From NCBI GenBank assembly GCA_020639075.1, contig JACKHI010000001.1:2790001-2854000 (forward strand): a stretch of 64,000 nucleotides of DNA, read 5' to 3'. Both the position numbers and the translations under genes were made by a program. Below the pieces are notes generated by a model, which was not told the origin of the DNA, made no database searches, and saw only the letters and a program-made list of their open reading frames with translations. How positions within the stretch are numbered: the stretch's first letter is position 1; every line of letters starts with the position of its first letter. Shown piece by piece: positions 16,136 through 25,800 of this stretch. This stretch comes from Phycisphaerales bacterium (GTDB taxonomy: Bacteria > Planctomycetota > Phycisphaerae > UBA1845 > UTPLA1).

Positions 16136-16136
16136 C

Positions 16137-17498
16137 ATGATCATGGCCATGGAGGGCCGAAGTCGCAAGTTGGATCGACGCGATTGGCCCGCTTTCTTGA
16201 ATCGGATCGTCCCACAGGGCGTCTGGCAGTCTCTCTCGCATTCTTCCAAGCAATCCAAAGGCGATCCGCCGTCCCGTGATGATCCCCGCATTCGTTGGTC
16301 GCGCAAGTTCGTCGTCCTCGCCTATATCGCCATCGGCTGGGCGGCCCCCCGGACGCTCGGTGAACGTTTCGACCAGGCCCGGCAATGGGTCGTCGATCTC
16401 TTTCCGTCACGTCGAAGGCCCGGTCATACCTACGTCGGCCTGACCAAGGCCGCCGGACGTCACGGCGTCGAACTCTTCCACCAATTCTGGAACGCCCTCA
16501 GGCACACGATGGCCGGCCGCGCACACGAAGCGTGGAACCAATACGGCTGGATACCGTTTGCGGTCGACGGCTCCCGCGTCGACGCCGCGCGAACCCGAGC
16601 CAACGAAGCCGACCTCGGCAAGTCGGCGCGCGACAAGTCGCATCCGCAATGGTGGATGACGTGGATCGTGCATTTGCCGACGCTGCTGTTGTGGGATTGG
16701 CGACAGGGACCGGGCACCTCGAGCGAACGAACGCACCTGCGCGAGATGGCTCGCGACCTGCCCGCCGAAGCGCTGATCATCGCCGACGGCGGCTTCGGCG
16801 GGTTCGACTTCCTGAGCCATTTGGATCAGACGGGCGTGCATTTTCTGGTGCGTTGTGGCGGCAACGCCACATTTGAGTCGCGATGTACGTTGAACGAGAT
16901 CGAACAGCGCGGCGACGCGAGCAGCGTGTTCTTATGGCCGAAGAGCCGACGGCGACGGCGACCCTTGCGGGTGCGGCAGATCGTGCTCAAACGCGGCGGT
17001 CGGCGCGTGTACCTCGTGACGAATGTGTTCGATCGGACCGCGTTGTCGCGATCGATGGCGGGCGAGTTCTACGAACTGCGCTGGGGCGCGGAAGTGAACT
17101 ATCGCGACTTCAAATGTTCCATGGGGCGATCGAAGATGCTCGCACTAACCCCCGACTGCGGCGCCTTCGAACTGGCGGGCGCGATCGTCGCGATGGGCCT
17201 GCTGCGATTGCACGCAGCGATCCTGCAGGTTGCGAAGGGCGCGCGGGCGAGCATCGCGGAATTGCTGAAGCTGATCCGCAAGGCGATGGAGCATCTTCGG
17301 TACCGACGATCCACCGCATGGCTGATCCCCGCCCTCGAACAGGCGGTCACCGACGACTATCACCGCAAGCGGCCCAAGAAATCGCGAGATTGGCCGCGAA
17401 AAAAACGCCAACGCCCACCCACAGCCCCGACGTACCGCAAGCTGAACCAACGAGAATGGACCCATCTATGCGAGCAAATTCACAAACATGCCGCCTGA
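16137..17498 (+). CDS. IS4-family DDE transposase
   Basis: 453 residues from ATG 16137, which has GGAAG six bases upstream; an in-frame ATG at 16044, two bases inside the IS, would add 31 residues and cannot be excluded. The catalytic triad is visible: FAVDGSRVD (first Asp, near 143), IADGGFGGFDF (second Asp, near 217), and YELRWGAEVNYRDFK near 312, an exact Y(2)R(3)E(6)K signature of the IS4 family that includes the Glu. The tail is very basic. The enzyme would cut and paste the element through a hairpin intermediate, as known for IS10 and IS50. The gene is full length. Confidence 0.95.
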   Translation: MIMAMEGRSRKLDRRDWPAFLNRIVPQGVWQSLSHSSKQSKGDPPSRDDPRIRWSRKFVVLAYIAIGWAAPRTLGERFDQARQWVVDLFPSRRRPGHTYVGLTKAAGRHGVELFHQFWNALRHTMAGRAHEAWNQYGWIPFAVDGSRVDAARTRANEADLGKSARDKSHPQWWMTWIVHLPTLLLWDWRQGPGTSSERTHLREMARDLPAEALIIADGGFGGFDFLSHLDQTGVHFLVRCGGNATFESRCTLNEIEQRGDASSVFLWPKSRRRRRPLRVRQIVLKRGGRRVYLVTNVFDRTALSRSMAGEFYELRWGAEVNYRDFKCSMGRSKMLALTPDCGAFELAGAIVAMGLLRLHAAILQVAKGARASIAELLKLIRKAMEHLRYRRSTAWLIPALEQAVTDDYHRKRPKKSRDWPRKKRQRPPTAPTYRKLNQREWTHLCEQIHKHAA

Positions 17499-17515
17499 CT
17501 TGGTTAACGGCGTTG

Positions 17516-17745
17516 GGTGCCACTGCTCTGTGAGCAGTGCCGAACGCGCAAAGCCCCATCGAATATGCGGCCCCCCATGCCGGGTGCCATGCCGACCCCA
17601 AAGGTCGGCATGCAGGCATTCGACACTCGGCCGGGTGGTCCACCCCTTCAGGGGTGGGGTCACGATGATCGCCGGGTGCCGGGTGCCACTGCTCTGTGAG
17701 CAGTGCCGAACGCGCGAAGCCCGATCGAATATGCGGGCCCCCATG
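17516..17745. repeat. REP-like hairpin array downstream of the IS
   Basis: The array contains CACTGCTC-TGT-GAGCAGTG (17521-17539), ATGCCGACC/GGTCGGCAT (17589-17611), GGTGGTCCACCCC/GGGGTGG (17634-17660) and a second CACTGCTC/GAGCAGTG (17687-17705). The segment 17632-17745 repeats the sequence that the IS interrupted (15964-16023 joined to 17516-17580), so the locus held two direct copies of about 115 bp before insertion. Confidence 0.85.
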
Positions 17746-17809
17746 CAAAATCCCACCGGCTCCCTTAACATTCCTGATCAACAACCGGCACGGAACAAGG
17801 AGTGACTGA

Positions 17810-18148
17810 ATGTTCGGAAAACTGGGCGACATGGCGGGCATGCTGAAACAGGCCAAGGAGATGCAATCCCGCATGAAGGAAATGCAGGAGCGCGTCGCGG
17901 CCACAAAGTTCGACGCCGAGGCCGGCGCCGGCGCCGTCAAGGCAACCGTCAACGGCAAGCTCGAACTCGCCGCCATCAAGATCGATCCGGAAATGGTCAG
18001 ATCCGGCGACGTCGAAATGCTCGAAGACCTCATCAAGGCCGCCGTCGTCGCCGCACAGACCAAGGCCGCCGAAGGTATGAAGGCCGAAATGCAGAGCCTC
18101 ACGGGCGGCATGAACATCCCGGGCCTCGACAAGATGTTCGGAGGCTGA
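17810..18148 (+). CDS. ybaB: YbaB/EbfC nucleoid-associated protein
   Basis: 112 residues, the usual family length. An N-terminal KLGDMAGMLKQAKEMQ helix, a central strand region with GAGAVKATVNGKLEL and a C-terminal helix with KMFGG are typical of this dimeric DNA-binding protein. AAGGAG lies nine bases before ATG 17810. It ends seven bases before recR. In most bacteria this gene sits directly between dnaX and recR; here an IS separates it from dnaX. Confidence 0.93.
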   Translation: MFGKLGDMAGMLKQAKEMQSRMKEMQERVAATKFDAEAGAGAVKATVNGKLELAAIKIDPEMVRSGDVEMLEDLIKAAVVAAQTKAAEGMKAEMQSLTGGMNIPGLDKMFGG

Positions 18149-18155
18149 TCCCGGC

Positions 18156-18761
18156 GTGTCAGATTCCATCCCCGCCTCGCTGGAACGCCTCATGGCCGAG
18201 TTCGCCAGGCTGCCGGGCATCGGTCCCCGCAGCGCCGAGCGGCTCGCCTTCCATATCCTCAAGTCCGACAAGAAAACCGCGCTCTCGCTGGCGGCGGCGA
18301 TTCGCGACGTCAAGGAAATGGTCCGCCACTGCCGCATCTGCTACAACCTCACGGAAAAAGACCCCTGTCTCATTTGCACCGACACGAAACGCGACGCGTC
18401 GCAGATCTTCGTCGTCGAGCAGCCGAAGGACCTGCTGCTGCTGGAAGCCACAGGCCTGATCCGCGGCACATACCACGTCCTCCTCGGCCACATCGCCCCG
18501 CTGGACGGCATCGAACCCGACGACCTGACGATCGGCGCGCTCGTGCAACGCGTGAAGGAAGGCCACATCAAGGAAGTCATCATCTCGACCAACCCGACGA
18601 TGGAAGGCGAAGGCACGGCGCTGCACATCAAGAGCCTGCTGCAGGACATCGAAGGCGTCAGTGTCACCAGACTGGCACGCGGCCTGCCCAGCGGCTCACA
18701 AATCGAATACGCCACGCGAGCGGTATTGCAGGATGCAATCGAGGGACGACGGGAATACTGA
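18156..18761 (+). CDS. recR: Recombination mediator RecR
   Basis: 201 residues with a GTG start. RecR loads RecA at gaps with RecF and RecO. Domain order is a helix-hairpin-helix (LPGIGPRSAERLAFHIL, about 18-34), a four-Cys zinc finger (CRICYNL then CLIC, about 58-75), and a Toprim domain (IFVVEQPKDLLLLEATG, then GHIAPLDGI and STNPTMEGE). The C-terminus with ARGLPSGSQIEYA is conserved. It is separated from ybaB by seven bases and is followed by REP-like repeats. Confidence 0.95.
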   Translation: MSDSIPASLERLMAEFARLPGIGPRSAERLAFHILKSDKKTALSLAAAIRDVKEMVRHCRICYNLTEKDPCLICTDTKRDASQIFVVEQPKDLLLLEATGLIRGTYHVLLGHIAPLDGIEPDDLTIGALVQRVKEGHIKEVIISTNPTMEGEGTALHIKSLLQDIEGVSVTRLARGLPSGSQIEYATRAVLQDAIEGRREY

Positions 18762-18763
18762 CG

Positions 18764-18898
18764 CATGGGTGGCCCAGATCGTACTCGACCTGGGGGCTCG
18801 ATTTCAGCGGCGAGTGAGCGCCGAACATTTCCGCGCTGTATCCGAGCCGATTGGTGGGTGGCCCAAGTCGTACCCGACCTGGGGGCTCGATTTCAGCA
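18764..18898. repeat. REP-like repeat pair, left flank of the RAYT gene
   Basis: Two copies of GGGTGGCCCA(g/a)(a/g)TCG-TACT/CC-CGACCTGGGGGC have stems at 18773-18794 and 18862-18882. The first copy continues with GCTCGATTTCAGCGGCGAGT and GAGCGCCGA, and this run is nearly identical to 19629-19690 on the other side of the RAYT gene. Confidence 0.85.
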
Positions 18899-18956
18899 CC
18901 CGACCAATCGCAATACAACGAACGACGCAAGTTACGAAACAATGGCTCCAGATCCC

Positions 18957-19538
18957 TCACCAGACAACCGGCCAGCGTCCGTCCCAGTCCATGGCCAGCA
19001 TTGAGTGATCGTCCGAGTCATAGTATCGATAGCTGCTCCACTTCCACATATCCGCCGTCGCGACAAGTCCTCGCGTAACCGGGTTCTTGTGACAATAATC
19101 CACTTTCTGAAACAACGAGTTCTCGCGCGTAATATTGAAGTCATATCCCCGAGTGGTCCAAAGAACGCGCTTTCCATAAGCGCCGATCGCCCAATCGTTC
19201 AGGGGCTTCGACCAAAGCCGGCCATGCATCCTCCAGAGTGTGCGAAGACGATTCATGCCATGCTCGCCGACGCGTCGCTTGAATGCATGCAGCAGCTTCG
19301 AAATGGGAATCGGGACATCACTGCCCTTCGCGTGTGGATAGAGAATGATGTGAACATGTTCCGGCATGACGACATAAGCAATGAGGCAGATGCCGCGGCG
19401 CGTCTGCAACTCGTGCAGCGATTCGACGACGACCTGCTTCATCGAATCCTCCCAGAAAAATGCGAGGCGACGATAGCAGGAGATCGTCCAGAAATGGATG
19501 TGACCCGGCTCGTCATATCGCCTGAGTCGCGTCGGCAT
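18957..19538 (-). CDS. REP-associated tyrosine transposase (RAYT, Y1 family)
   Basis: 193 residues. The N-terminal YDEPGHIHFWTISCYRR and VVMPEHVHIILYP (metal-binding H-x-H near 60) and the C-terminal DYCHKNPVTRGLV followed by WKWSSYRYY (catalytic Tyr region) are the marks of the Y1/IS200-like single-strand transposases called RAYTs. Such proteins cut REP hairpins next to a short head sequence and are usually single-copy chromosomal genes. Both flanks here carry near-identical palindromic repeats with GGTG/GTGG heads, which fits. No Shine-Dalgarno is evident. It is opposite in orientation to recR and to the next lipoprotein gene. Confidence 0.92.
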   Translation of the reverse strand: MPTRLRRYDEPGHIHFWTISCYRRLAFFWEDSMKQVVVESLHELQTRRGICLIAYVVMPEHVHIILYPHAKGSDVPIPISKLLHAFKRRVGEHGMNRLRTLWRMHGRLWSKPLNDWAIGAYGKRVLWTTRGYDFNITRENSLFQKVDYCHKNPVTRGLVATADMWKWSSYRYYDSDDHSMLAMDWDGRWPVVW

Positions 19539-19899
19539 GCCGGGGAGGGTAGCGCACTGGATTCGACCGGTCGACGGGGGTCTGTTTGTGAAGTGTCATA
19601 TTAGTGACACCGCCGACGCCGGGAGAAGCATGGGTGGCCCAGGTCGTACTCGACCTGGGGGCTCGATTTCAGCGGCGAGTGAGCGCCGAGTATTTCCGCG
19701 TTGTATCCAATCCGATTGCCCCATCCTTTCCGAATGGAAAGGCATGGGTGCCCCAGGTCGTACTCGACCTGGGGGCTCGAATTCATCGACCCACAATCAA
19801 GCTTGAATCACCCGATGCCACGCTCCTCCGTTACGTTACCGCCCGAAATCGCACTATGATCCCAACAGGCCGTCAACTTCAACGCCAACGGAGATCGGA
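19539..19899. other. Gap between RAYT and lipoprotein genes
   Basis: 361 bases with no gene. The middle is the right-hand repeat pair (19629-19790). The remaining bases before 19900 are slightly AT-richer and could hold the lipoprotein promoter, but no clear box was found. Confidence 0.5.
19629..19790. repeat. REP-like repeat pair, right flank of the RAYT gene
   Basis: Perfect stems CCCAGGTCG-TACT-CGACCTGGG lie at 19638-19659 and 19752-19773, with CCTTTCC/GGAAAGG between them. The first copy plus its GCTCGATTTCAGCGGCGAGT tail duplicates 18764-18824 with few changes, so the RAYT gene is bracketed by direct copies of about 60 bp. Confidence 0.85.
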
Positions 19900-20574
19900 A
19901 TGCGAAGTCTGAAGTCGAAGTCGTCAATGGCGCTACTCATCGCGATATTGCCGCTCGCGTCCGCCTGTCATCACAACTCCGATCGAGAGGAAGAGACGCA
20001 CATCGCGTCATCACAACCCGCAACCTCTTCGGTCAGCGATTCGAGAACCGGGCTCGAGCGCCAAAACGAGGCAAGCTCCCGTTACATCGAGGCGGAACTG
20101 AAAGACTGGCGCCCCCCAGATGGCCTACAGCCGCCGCCGGCGACCATCCGAGTTTCATCGATCGACCTCGAAGGATCATGGTTGGGGCGAACGGGCATGG
20201 ACACTGCAAGTATGGTCATTTCGCGGCGAAACGACGGCACCTTCGATGTGAATTTCTCGACAAGCGGGTGTCTCGGTGGCTGGCGACTCAAGAGAACGGC
20301 AACCTACAAGGATGGAATCCTCGAACTGGACCGACCTGTGCAAGAGTACTGCCCGATCACATTCAGACGCCTCTACACGATTCGTGCAAACGGAACCGAG
20401 TTGCTCCTTCCCGAAACCAGCGTCGCCGATCTGATGCAAGACCGCGATGCCGATGGCAACTTCAATCCTGGAAGCATCGGCATTCGCTTCTATACGTACG
20501 GTCGCCGTGAACAACGAATGCGCTCGCGAAATCCATATTTGAATGTAATTGACCCTAACCCTACCGACGATTGA
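19900..20574 (+). CDS. Lipoprotein, unknown function
   Basis: 224 residues. A signal peptide with lipobox LASAC (Cys near 23) precedes a Ser-rich linker and a beta-rich domain with SSIDLEGSWLGRTGMD, GTFDVNFSTSGCLGGW and YTIRANGTELLLPE. The layout resembles small periplasmic beta-barrel lipoproteins, but no family was recognised. It would be anchored in a membrane facing the periplasm. It is a single gene following RAYT-associated repeats. Confidence 0.7.
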   Translation: MRSLKSKSSMALLIAILPLASACHHNSDREEETHIASSQPATSSVSDSRTGLERQNEASSRYIEAELKDWRPPDGLQPPPATIRVSSIDLEGSWLGRTGMDTASMVISRRNDGTFDVNFSTSGCLGGWRLKRTATYKDGILELDRPVQEYCPITFRRLYTIRANGTELLLPETSVADLMQDRDADGNFNPGSIGIRFYTYGRREQRMRSRNPYLNVIDPNPTDD

Positions 20575-20942
20575 TCGCGCGAAGGCCGAGTAGATGCATC
20601 GATCTAAGACACGCGGCGCGTCTAACGCCTGCGCCGAAACTCGATGCCCCGAAAGACCAAACTTGAGACGCTCCTTGGTTTCTGCTAATCTGAAACCTGG
20701 ATATGCGGCAGCCTGGTTGCTTCCGACGCCGTCATTCAGCTCGCAATTGGCATTAGCTGAAGCGAAAGATCGCACCGAAACGCTGGATGCCGGATGCTGA
20801 GTGGGTCCTCTTGCGCATCCGATGAAGCCTAGCGTCGCAAACGAACTCAAGAATAACAATCAGTCGGCGCGGTCGACGGCCGTCCTTCACTAAACTAAAG
20901 CGATCCTGGGTCCGCGCGGCCCTGAACATCACTGGAGCAGCG
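20575..20942. other. 368-base gap with nothing recognised
   Basis: No open frame with protein-like composition, hairpin terminator or REP unit was seen. A GTCTAAC at 20619 looks like an integron attC end but has no matching partner. AT-richer stretches near 20840-20900 probably hold the promoter of the next gene. Confidence 0.4.
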
Positions 20943-21572
20943 GTGGCAAACCAAGAACGAGTACTCGTCGTTTCGCGTAGCGCGCTTGAGAGCGCGGGGA
21001 TCTTCAACGGCCTCACATTCGATGTGAAGCGGTACTGCGATGTCTTTTTCGCCCCCGAAACGCCCCGTTTCATGCCGCGCGAGGACGCCGAACATGATCC
21101 GTCCTTCAAGCAGCTCATCCCCTATGTCATCATTGCGCATCGAGGACGCATCCTGAGCTACGTGCGCGGAAGCCGCGCAGGCGAGAAGCGACTCGTCGGG
21201 CAACGATCCATCGGTATCGGCGGTCACATCAACCCCGTGGACGACGAGCTTCCACTGCTGCGCAGCAGTTTCCGTGAAACATACGCCGCGGCAGTCCGCC
21301 GAGAAGTCGCCGAGGAAATCATCGTCGACGGTGAACCCGAGGATCGAATCGTCGCCTTGATCAACGATGATTCGACCGAAGTCGGAAAAGTGCATCTCGG
21401 CATCGTCCACTACTGGGAACTCGACACTCCGAACGTCCAGAAGCGCGAGCAGATGATCACGAAACTGTCATTCATGTCGCCCGCGGAATTGGAAGAGGTA
21501 CGGGAATCACTGGAAACCTGGTCCAGCCTCTGCCTAGACAACATGGAGCGATTCGCCGGCGTCGCCTGCTGA
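20943..21572 (+). CDS. Nudix-like protein
   Basis: 209 residues with a GTG start. The centre has SIGIGGHINPVDD followed by AAAVRREVAEEIIVDG, a Nudix box in which REVAEE is intact but the spacing from the first Gly is longer than usual (GGH to REVAEE is about 30 residues). KVHLGIVHYWEL follows as the next strands. Such proteins hydrolyse nucleoside diphosphates linked to another group; the substrate is unknown. The N-terminal 50 residues (VLVVSRSALESAGIFNGL) resemble a group of phosphohydrolase-like Nudix proteins of unknown role. It is convergent with the next gene, which is also a Nudix protein. Confidence 0.75.
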   Translation: MANQERVLVVSRSALESAGIFNGLTFDVKRYCDVFFAPETPRFMPREDAEHDPSFKQLIPYVIIAHRGRILSYVRGSRAGEKRLVGQRSIGIGGHINPVDDELPLLRSSFRETYAAAVRREVAEEIIVDGEPEDRIVALINDDSTEVGKVHLGIVHYWELDTPNVQKREQMITKLSFMSPAELEEVRESLETWSSLCLDNMERFAGVAC

Positions 21573-21760
21573 TTCGAAATCTCCAAGTTTGCCGGCCGGG
21601 AATTCGGAGACAATGCACGTCAGCTGATGTTCGTCAGACTTGATTGGCGAGCCATCGTCGCTGTGCCGAATTCGAGCGAAGCGGATTTCTTTTTCCACGC
21701 AGGCGCATCACAACGAACGTCGAGTAAACGCTTCTCACACAGCTACTGGAGTGATCCCGC

Positions 21761-22315
21761 CTAGTCGATACCGCGCCAGTCGCGCTGCCACTTGGCGTTC
21801 ATTCGGCGAACATCGTCGTCGACATCCATCGCTTCGACTTCTTCAGGCGTCAGCCACGCAAGTGAGATGGACTCATCACTGATGACGAATTCGTTGCTTC
21901 CGTAAGCATGGAGCAGGAATCGCACGTCGAAGTGCTCGTGACGCCCCATGCCGTCATGAGCCGGTGCATCGTGAACGCCGATATCGAAGATCCCCTCGCT
22001 AAGCGGCCGAACCAGTTCAATCCCGGACTCCTCCTGTGCCTCCCGGATGGCCGCCGCCAGAACGTCCGGGTCACCATCAGCGTGTCCGCCCAGCTGGAGC
22101 CATCGATTCAGTTTGCGATGATGCGTCAGGAGAACGCGCTGGCGCGAAGGATCCAGCAGCCACGCGGAGCACGTCAGATGCCCGGCCTCGCAAAGGTTCT
22201 CGAAGCACTGAGGATTACTGCGAACGAATTCCTCGGTCCGCGCCCGTGCCGCCTCTTCCGCGGGACCGAATGGCACGTGCCGCGCGAGCATTTGCAGAAT
22301 CTTCTCTCGGTGCAT
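21761..22315 (-). CDS. Nudix hydrolase
   Basis: 184 residues. The box GGHADGDPDVLAAAIREAQEE then SGI (about 76-99) follows GX5(D)X7REUXEEXG, with Asp where most have Glu at the first acidic position. The preceding strand HHRKLNRWLQ and following FDIGVHDAPAHDGMGRHEHFD are typical of small bacterial Nudix proteins with an NTP or NDP-sugar substrate. Specificity cannot be read. It converges with the other Nudix gene across 188 bases. Confidence 0.85.
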   Translation of the reverse strand: MHREKILQMLARHVPFGPAEEAARARTEEFVRSNPQCFENLCEAGHLTCSAWLLDPSRQRVLLTHHRKLNRWLQLGGHADGDPDVLAAAIREAQEESGIELVRPLSEGIFDIGVHDAPAHDGMGRHEHFDVRFLLHAYGSNEFVISDESISLAWLTPEEVEAMDVDDDVRRMNAKWQRDWRGID

Positions 22316-22573
22316 GTCGAAGACACTTTATCTCTATTGACGTCGGGAGCAAGGATCGCCGCAGGACACGCCATTGCCGACCGATGAGCCTCATTCGCCG
22401 GCAGCAACCCCCATCAACCGGCGTCGTCATATCGGAAAGGTACACGGCGACTTCAGCGCCACAGCGTAAACCGCATTATCCCAAAAGAGCTTCATCACGG
22501 AGAATCGTAATTCGCGTGACACTGGGAAAACCCTCAGCCTGATCGTCCGACGCACAAGTCGCCCGGATGCTGA

Positions 22574-22690
22574 CCGCACGCTGAAGGCGTGCCATATGCC
22601 AAGCCCACGGCAAGTGCAGCCCGCGAAGCGGGCAAACGTAGCCCAGGGTACCGAATCACCCCGCGATTCAAGCACTGAAAGTGCGAAATA
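22574..22690. repeat. GAA-loop structured repeat, copy 1
   Basis: Left hairpin ACGCT-GAA-GGCGT (22578-22590), central GCCCGC-GAA-GCGGGC (22619-22633), right hairpin GCACT-GAA-AGTGC (22672-22684). The long-range outer stem seen in the other copies is decayed here (CCCACGG against CCCAGGGT). Confidence 0.75.
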
Positions 22691-22774
22691 AGAGTCTTGG
22701 CGCCATGCACCTCGGGATCACCACCGTCGCATCGCCGGCGTGAATTGACTTCCCGGTATTCCATGATGAACCTG

Positions 22775-22803
22775 AAAAAAACCCGGCCACGGATGGCCGG
22801 GTT
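22775..22803 (-). terminator. Intrinsic terminator of the Cys-rich repeat protein gene
   Basis: On the minus strand AACCCGGCCA-TCCG-TGGCCGGGTT is a perfect 10-bp stem followed by TTTTT, 73 bases after the stop codon. Confidence 0.9.
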
Positions 22804-22875
22804 CTGAGGGTCCATTCATCGATCCTGAAGCGCCGTCCGGTACTCGGGCTCACGGCAAGCGTGTACAGCGACGCG

Positions 22876-25800
22876 TTACTGACACGGGCACTCAACTTCC
22901 ACGGAGATAAACCCACGCGACGCCTCGTCGAATGACGCAACCTGGATCAGATACGTCTGCCCGATTGTCAGACCGCTGACGCACGCTTCGCTCAGGCGTT
23001 CGCCGCACGGCAGGCCGGCATCTTCGCTGCAGCCGATCTCGTCTCCCTGCGTCGGCGGACAGCCGACGTTGTTGTACACCGCGAGAATCGTGTCCGTCGC
23101 CGGCGGGATCGAACCGCACGTTCGAACGCGCGCGCTCGTGTCCGTCGCCATAAACTCGAACCACAACGTGCCGACGCCCTGCCCCGCGCCGCCGGCGCGG
23201 CAGCTGAAGGCGGGATCGTTCCCGGCCGTCGTCGCCTGCGTGTTATCGACGATAACGCTCAGACCACACGTAATGGTCATGGCCGAGGCGCAGTCGTCGT
23301 TCGCGAGCGGCGGGCACGCAGTCTCGGCCAGCGCCAACGGAATAAACGCCTGGATGTCGTCGCCATCGACGCTGCCGTCGTCGTTCACATCGGCCACGCA
23401 ATGGGCCGGTGTGCTCGCCAGCGGCGGATTCAGGACCGCCGTCGCCAGAGCTGCAACATCGCCCGCATCGACGACACCGTCGCCGTTCGCATCACCCTTG
23501 CAGCACTCGATCATCGGCGGCGGCGGGCACGGGTTCGAGGCGCAGGTTACGCCATCGCCCTTGTACGAACCGCCGGAATCGATGCAATCGTTCTCGCGAA
23601 GTTCGACGCACGAGCTGTCCGGATAGCAGCATGCGCCGCGCGGACACGGGCACATCAGCTCGACGGCGATATCGCCGACCGACGCAAAATCGAACGACGC
23701 GATCTGAATCGTGTACTGGTTACCAGGAACCAGACCCTCGACACAAACCTGAGCCAAACGACCGCAGGCGCCGCCCGCATCCTCGACGCACGCAATCTCG
23801 TCGCCCGAACTGCTCGGACATGTACCTTCGTACACCGCCAGAAGCGTGTCGTTCACGGGCGCCATCGAGTTGCATGTGCTGATCAGGGCGTCCGTCTCCG
23901 TCGCGATGAACGTGTACCAGACAGTGCCGACGCCGCGGCCCGGACCGTTGAACTTGCAGCTGAATTCCGGATCGCTGCCCGACGTGGTTGCGTACCTGTT
24001 ATTGACCACCACTTCCGTGTTGCACGACAACATAATCGCGTTCTCGCAGTCGTCGTTGACCGGCGGCGGCGGCGGCGGCGGACACATATTCGGCACACAG
24101 AGCGTGCCGTTGCCCGAGTAATTGCCGTTGGTCATGAAACACTCCAACTGCGTCAGAATGAAGCAACTGCCGTTCGGATAGCAGCAGGCGCCCATCGGAT
24201 CGAACACGCCGCCGCAGACATTGCCGTTGACGATCAGATCGATGAGACCCGTGATGTCGTCGCCGTTGACGGCTCCGTCCTCGTTGGTATCCGAAGGACA
24301 GAACGACGGATCCATCATTCCCGGCGGGTCGAGCAGTGCGATGACAAACGCATCAACGTCGTCGATCGTCACTTCCGTATCCAGGTTGACGTCGCCGAGA
24401 CAGCAGGCGCCGCCCGGCGTGCAGGTGACCAGCAACTCGCCCGCACCGGCCGCACCGTCTGCGCCGCCGACACGAATCAGGAACGCATCGCCCATCGACA
24501 CGTCGATGAAGACCTCGGCGGGACCATCAGGGCCGCAGCCGTTGTCGTCGCATGCGAGCGGCCCGGCGAGCGGCGGACAATCGAGGCCGGCATACACCGC
24601 GATCGCCGCGTCGAACATCGTGTTATTGCACAGGCTCACGCGAAGCTGACCATTGCAGCTCGCAGTGTAGGAATACCAGATGTCCTTCGTCACGTCGGTG
24701 CAGACGCCGCCGGGCGAGTCCATCGGACCGTCGGACATCGCATCCGTCGTGTCAAACGCGTAGACGCCCTCGCTGATCGTGATCGCACCGTCGCACTGGT
24801 CGTTTTCAATAGCGGGACACGTCAACGGCGAACATGGCTCGCCGGCCGTAAAGTCGCCGCCCATCATCGAACATTCCGCAGCGTTGGAGACGACGCAATT
24901 GTCCGGGCCCAGGCAGCAGGCGCCGCCGTCCGCCGGAATGCAACCCACGATAAGTCGCCCCGAACCGACGCTGTCGCCGACGCCGCCGATGCGGATCAGA
25001 TAGCAGTTGCCGCTGACAACGGGCACCACGACGACGTTCTGGTTCTGACCTTCGCCGCAGCCGGAGTCCATTGTCCCCGACACACAGGCGATCTGATCGG
25101 CCGAATCGTTCGGACAGATGCACGTGTCGTACACGGCAAGCGTCGCGTCGTATGTCGTATTGAGGCACGGCGTCAGGATCAGGTTTCCGTCGCAGGTTGC
25201 GGAATAACGGAACCATACGTCGTGTTCGACGGGGAGGCACGAATCGACCGTCGGTCCGTCCGTCGTAGCTCGGAGCGTCGTGAACTCGAACACGCCGTTG
25301 GTGATCTCCGTCGCGTTGTCGCAGTCGTCATTGACCGGCGGTTCGCACGTGATGAGAACGCACGGCTGACCAATGCTGAAGACGTCGCCGGCATCCTGGC
25401 AGTCCGCCTCCATTCGAAGCTCACAGCCCGTCAGAGCATCACAGCACGCGCCCTGGCCCGAGGGCACACACGTCACGAGCAGCGTACCCGTTCCGCGCGC
25501 GTCACCGACGCCGCCGACGCGAATCAGAACGCACTGTCCCGCAACCACGTCGACGCGAACCTCCGAGGGACCGCCCGCCACGCCGCATCCGTCGTCGTCG
25601 CAACCGAGCAGCGTGTCTAGCGGCATGCACGAAGGTCCGTTCGCGCAATCGTCCGCATACACGGCGATCGCGGAGTCGTAGGCCGTCCCGTCGCATGTGC
25701 TGACGATCAGCGTACCGTCGCACTGCACTGTGTGTCGGAACCAGATGTCATTGTCGATGACCGGACAGGCGCCGCCGGGCTGGTCTTCCATACTCGTCGT

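Larger units (their letters stand above)
16024..17515 (+). mobile_element. IS4-family insertion sequence, complete
   Basis: 1492 bp bounded by perfect 19-bp terminal inverted repeats, CAACGCCGTTAACCAAGTC at 16024-16042 and its complement at 17497-17515. The flanks carry a 9-bp direct repeat GGTGCCACT (16015-16023 and 17516-17524), the target duplication. It holds one transposase whose stop codon lies inside the right end. The target was the head of a REP-like hairpin in the dnaX-ybaB gap. Intact ends, uninterrupted frame and exact duplication indicate a recent insertion. Confidence 0.95.
22316..22875. other. 560-base gap with structured repeat and terminator
   Basis: No gene seen. It holds one copy of the GAA-loop structured repeat (22574-22690) and the terminator of the leftward Cys-rich protein (22775-22803). 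Confidence 0.55.

Noticed and set aside
20619..20760. GTCTAAC resembling an integron attC end
   Set aside because: No complementary GTTRRRY partner or paired core was found within 150 bases, and no integrase is present.
23401..25620. 739-codon frame on the plus strand
   Set aside because: It lies antisense to the Cys-rich secreted protein, is Arg/His/Val-rich and has no domain; high GC keeps opposite frames open.
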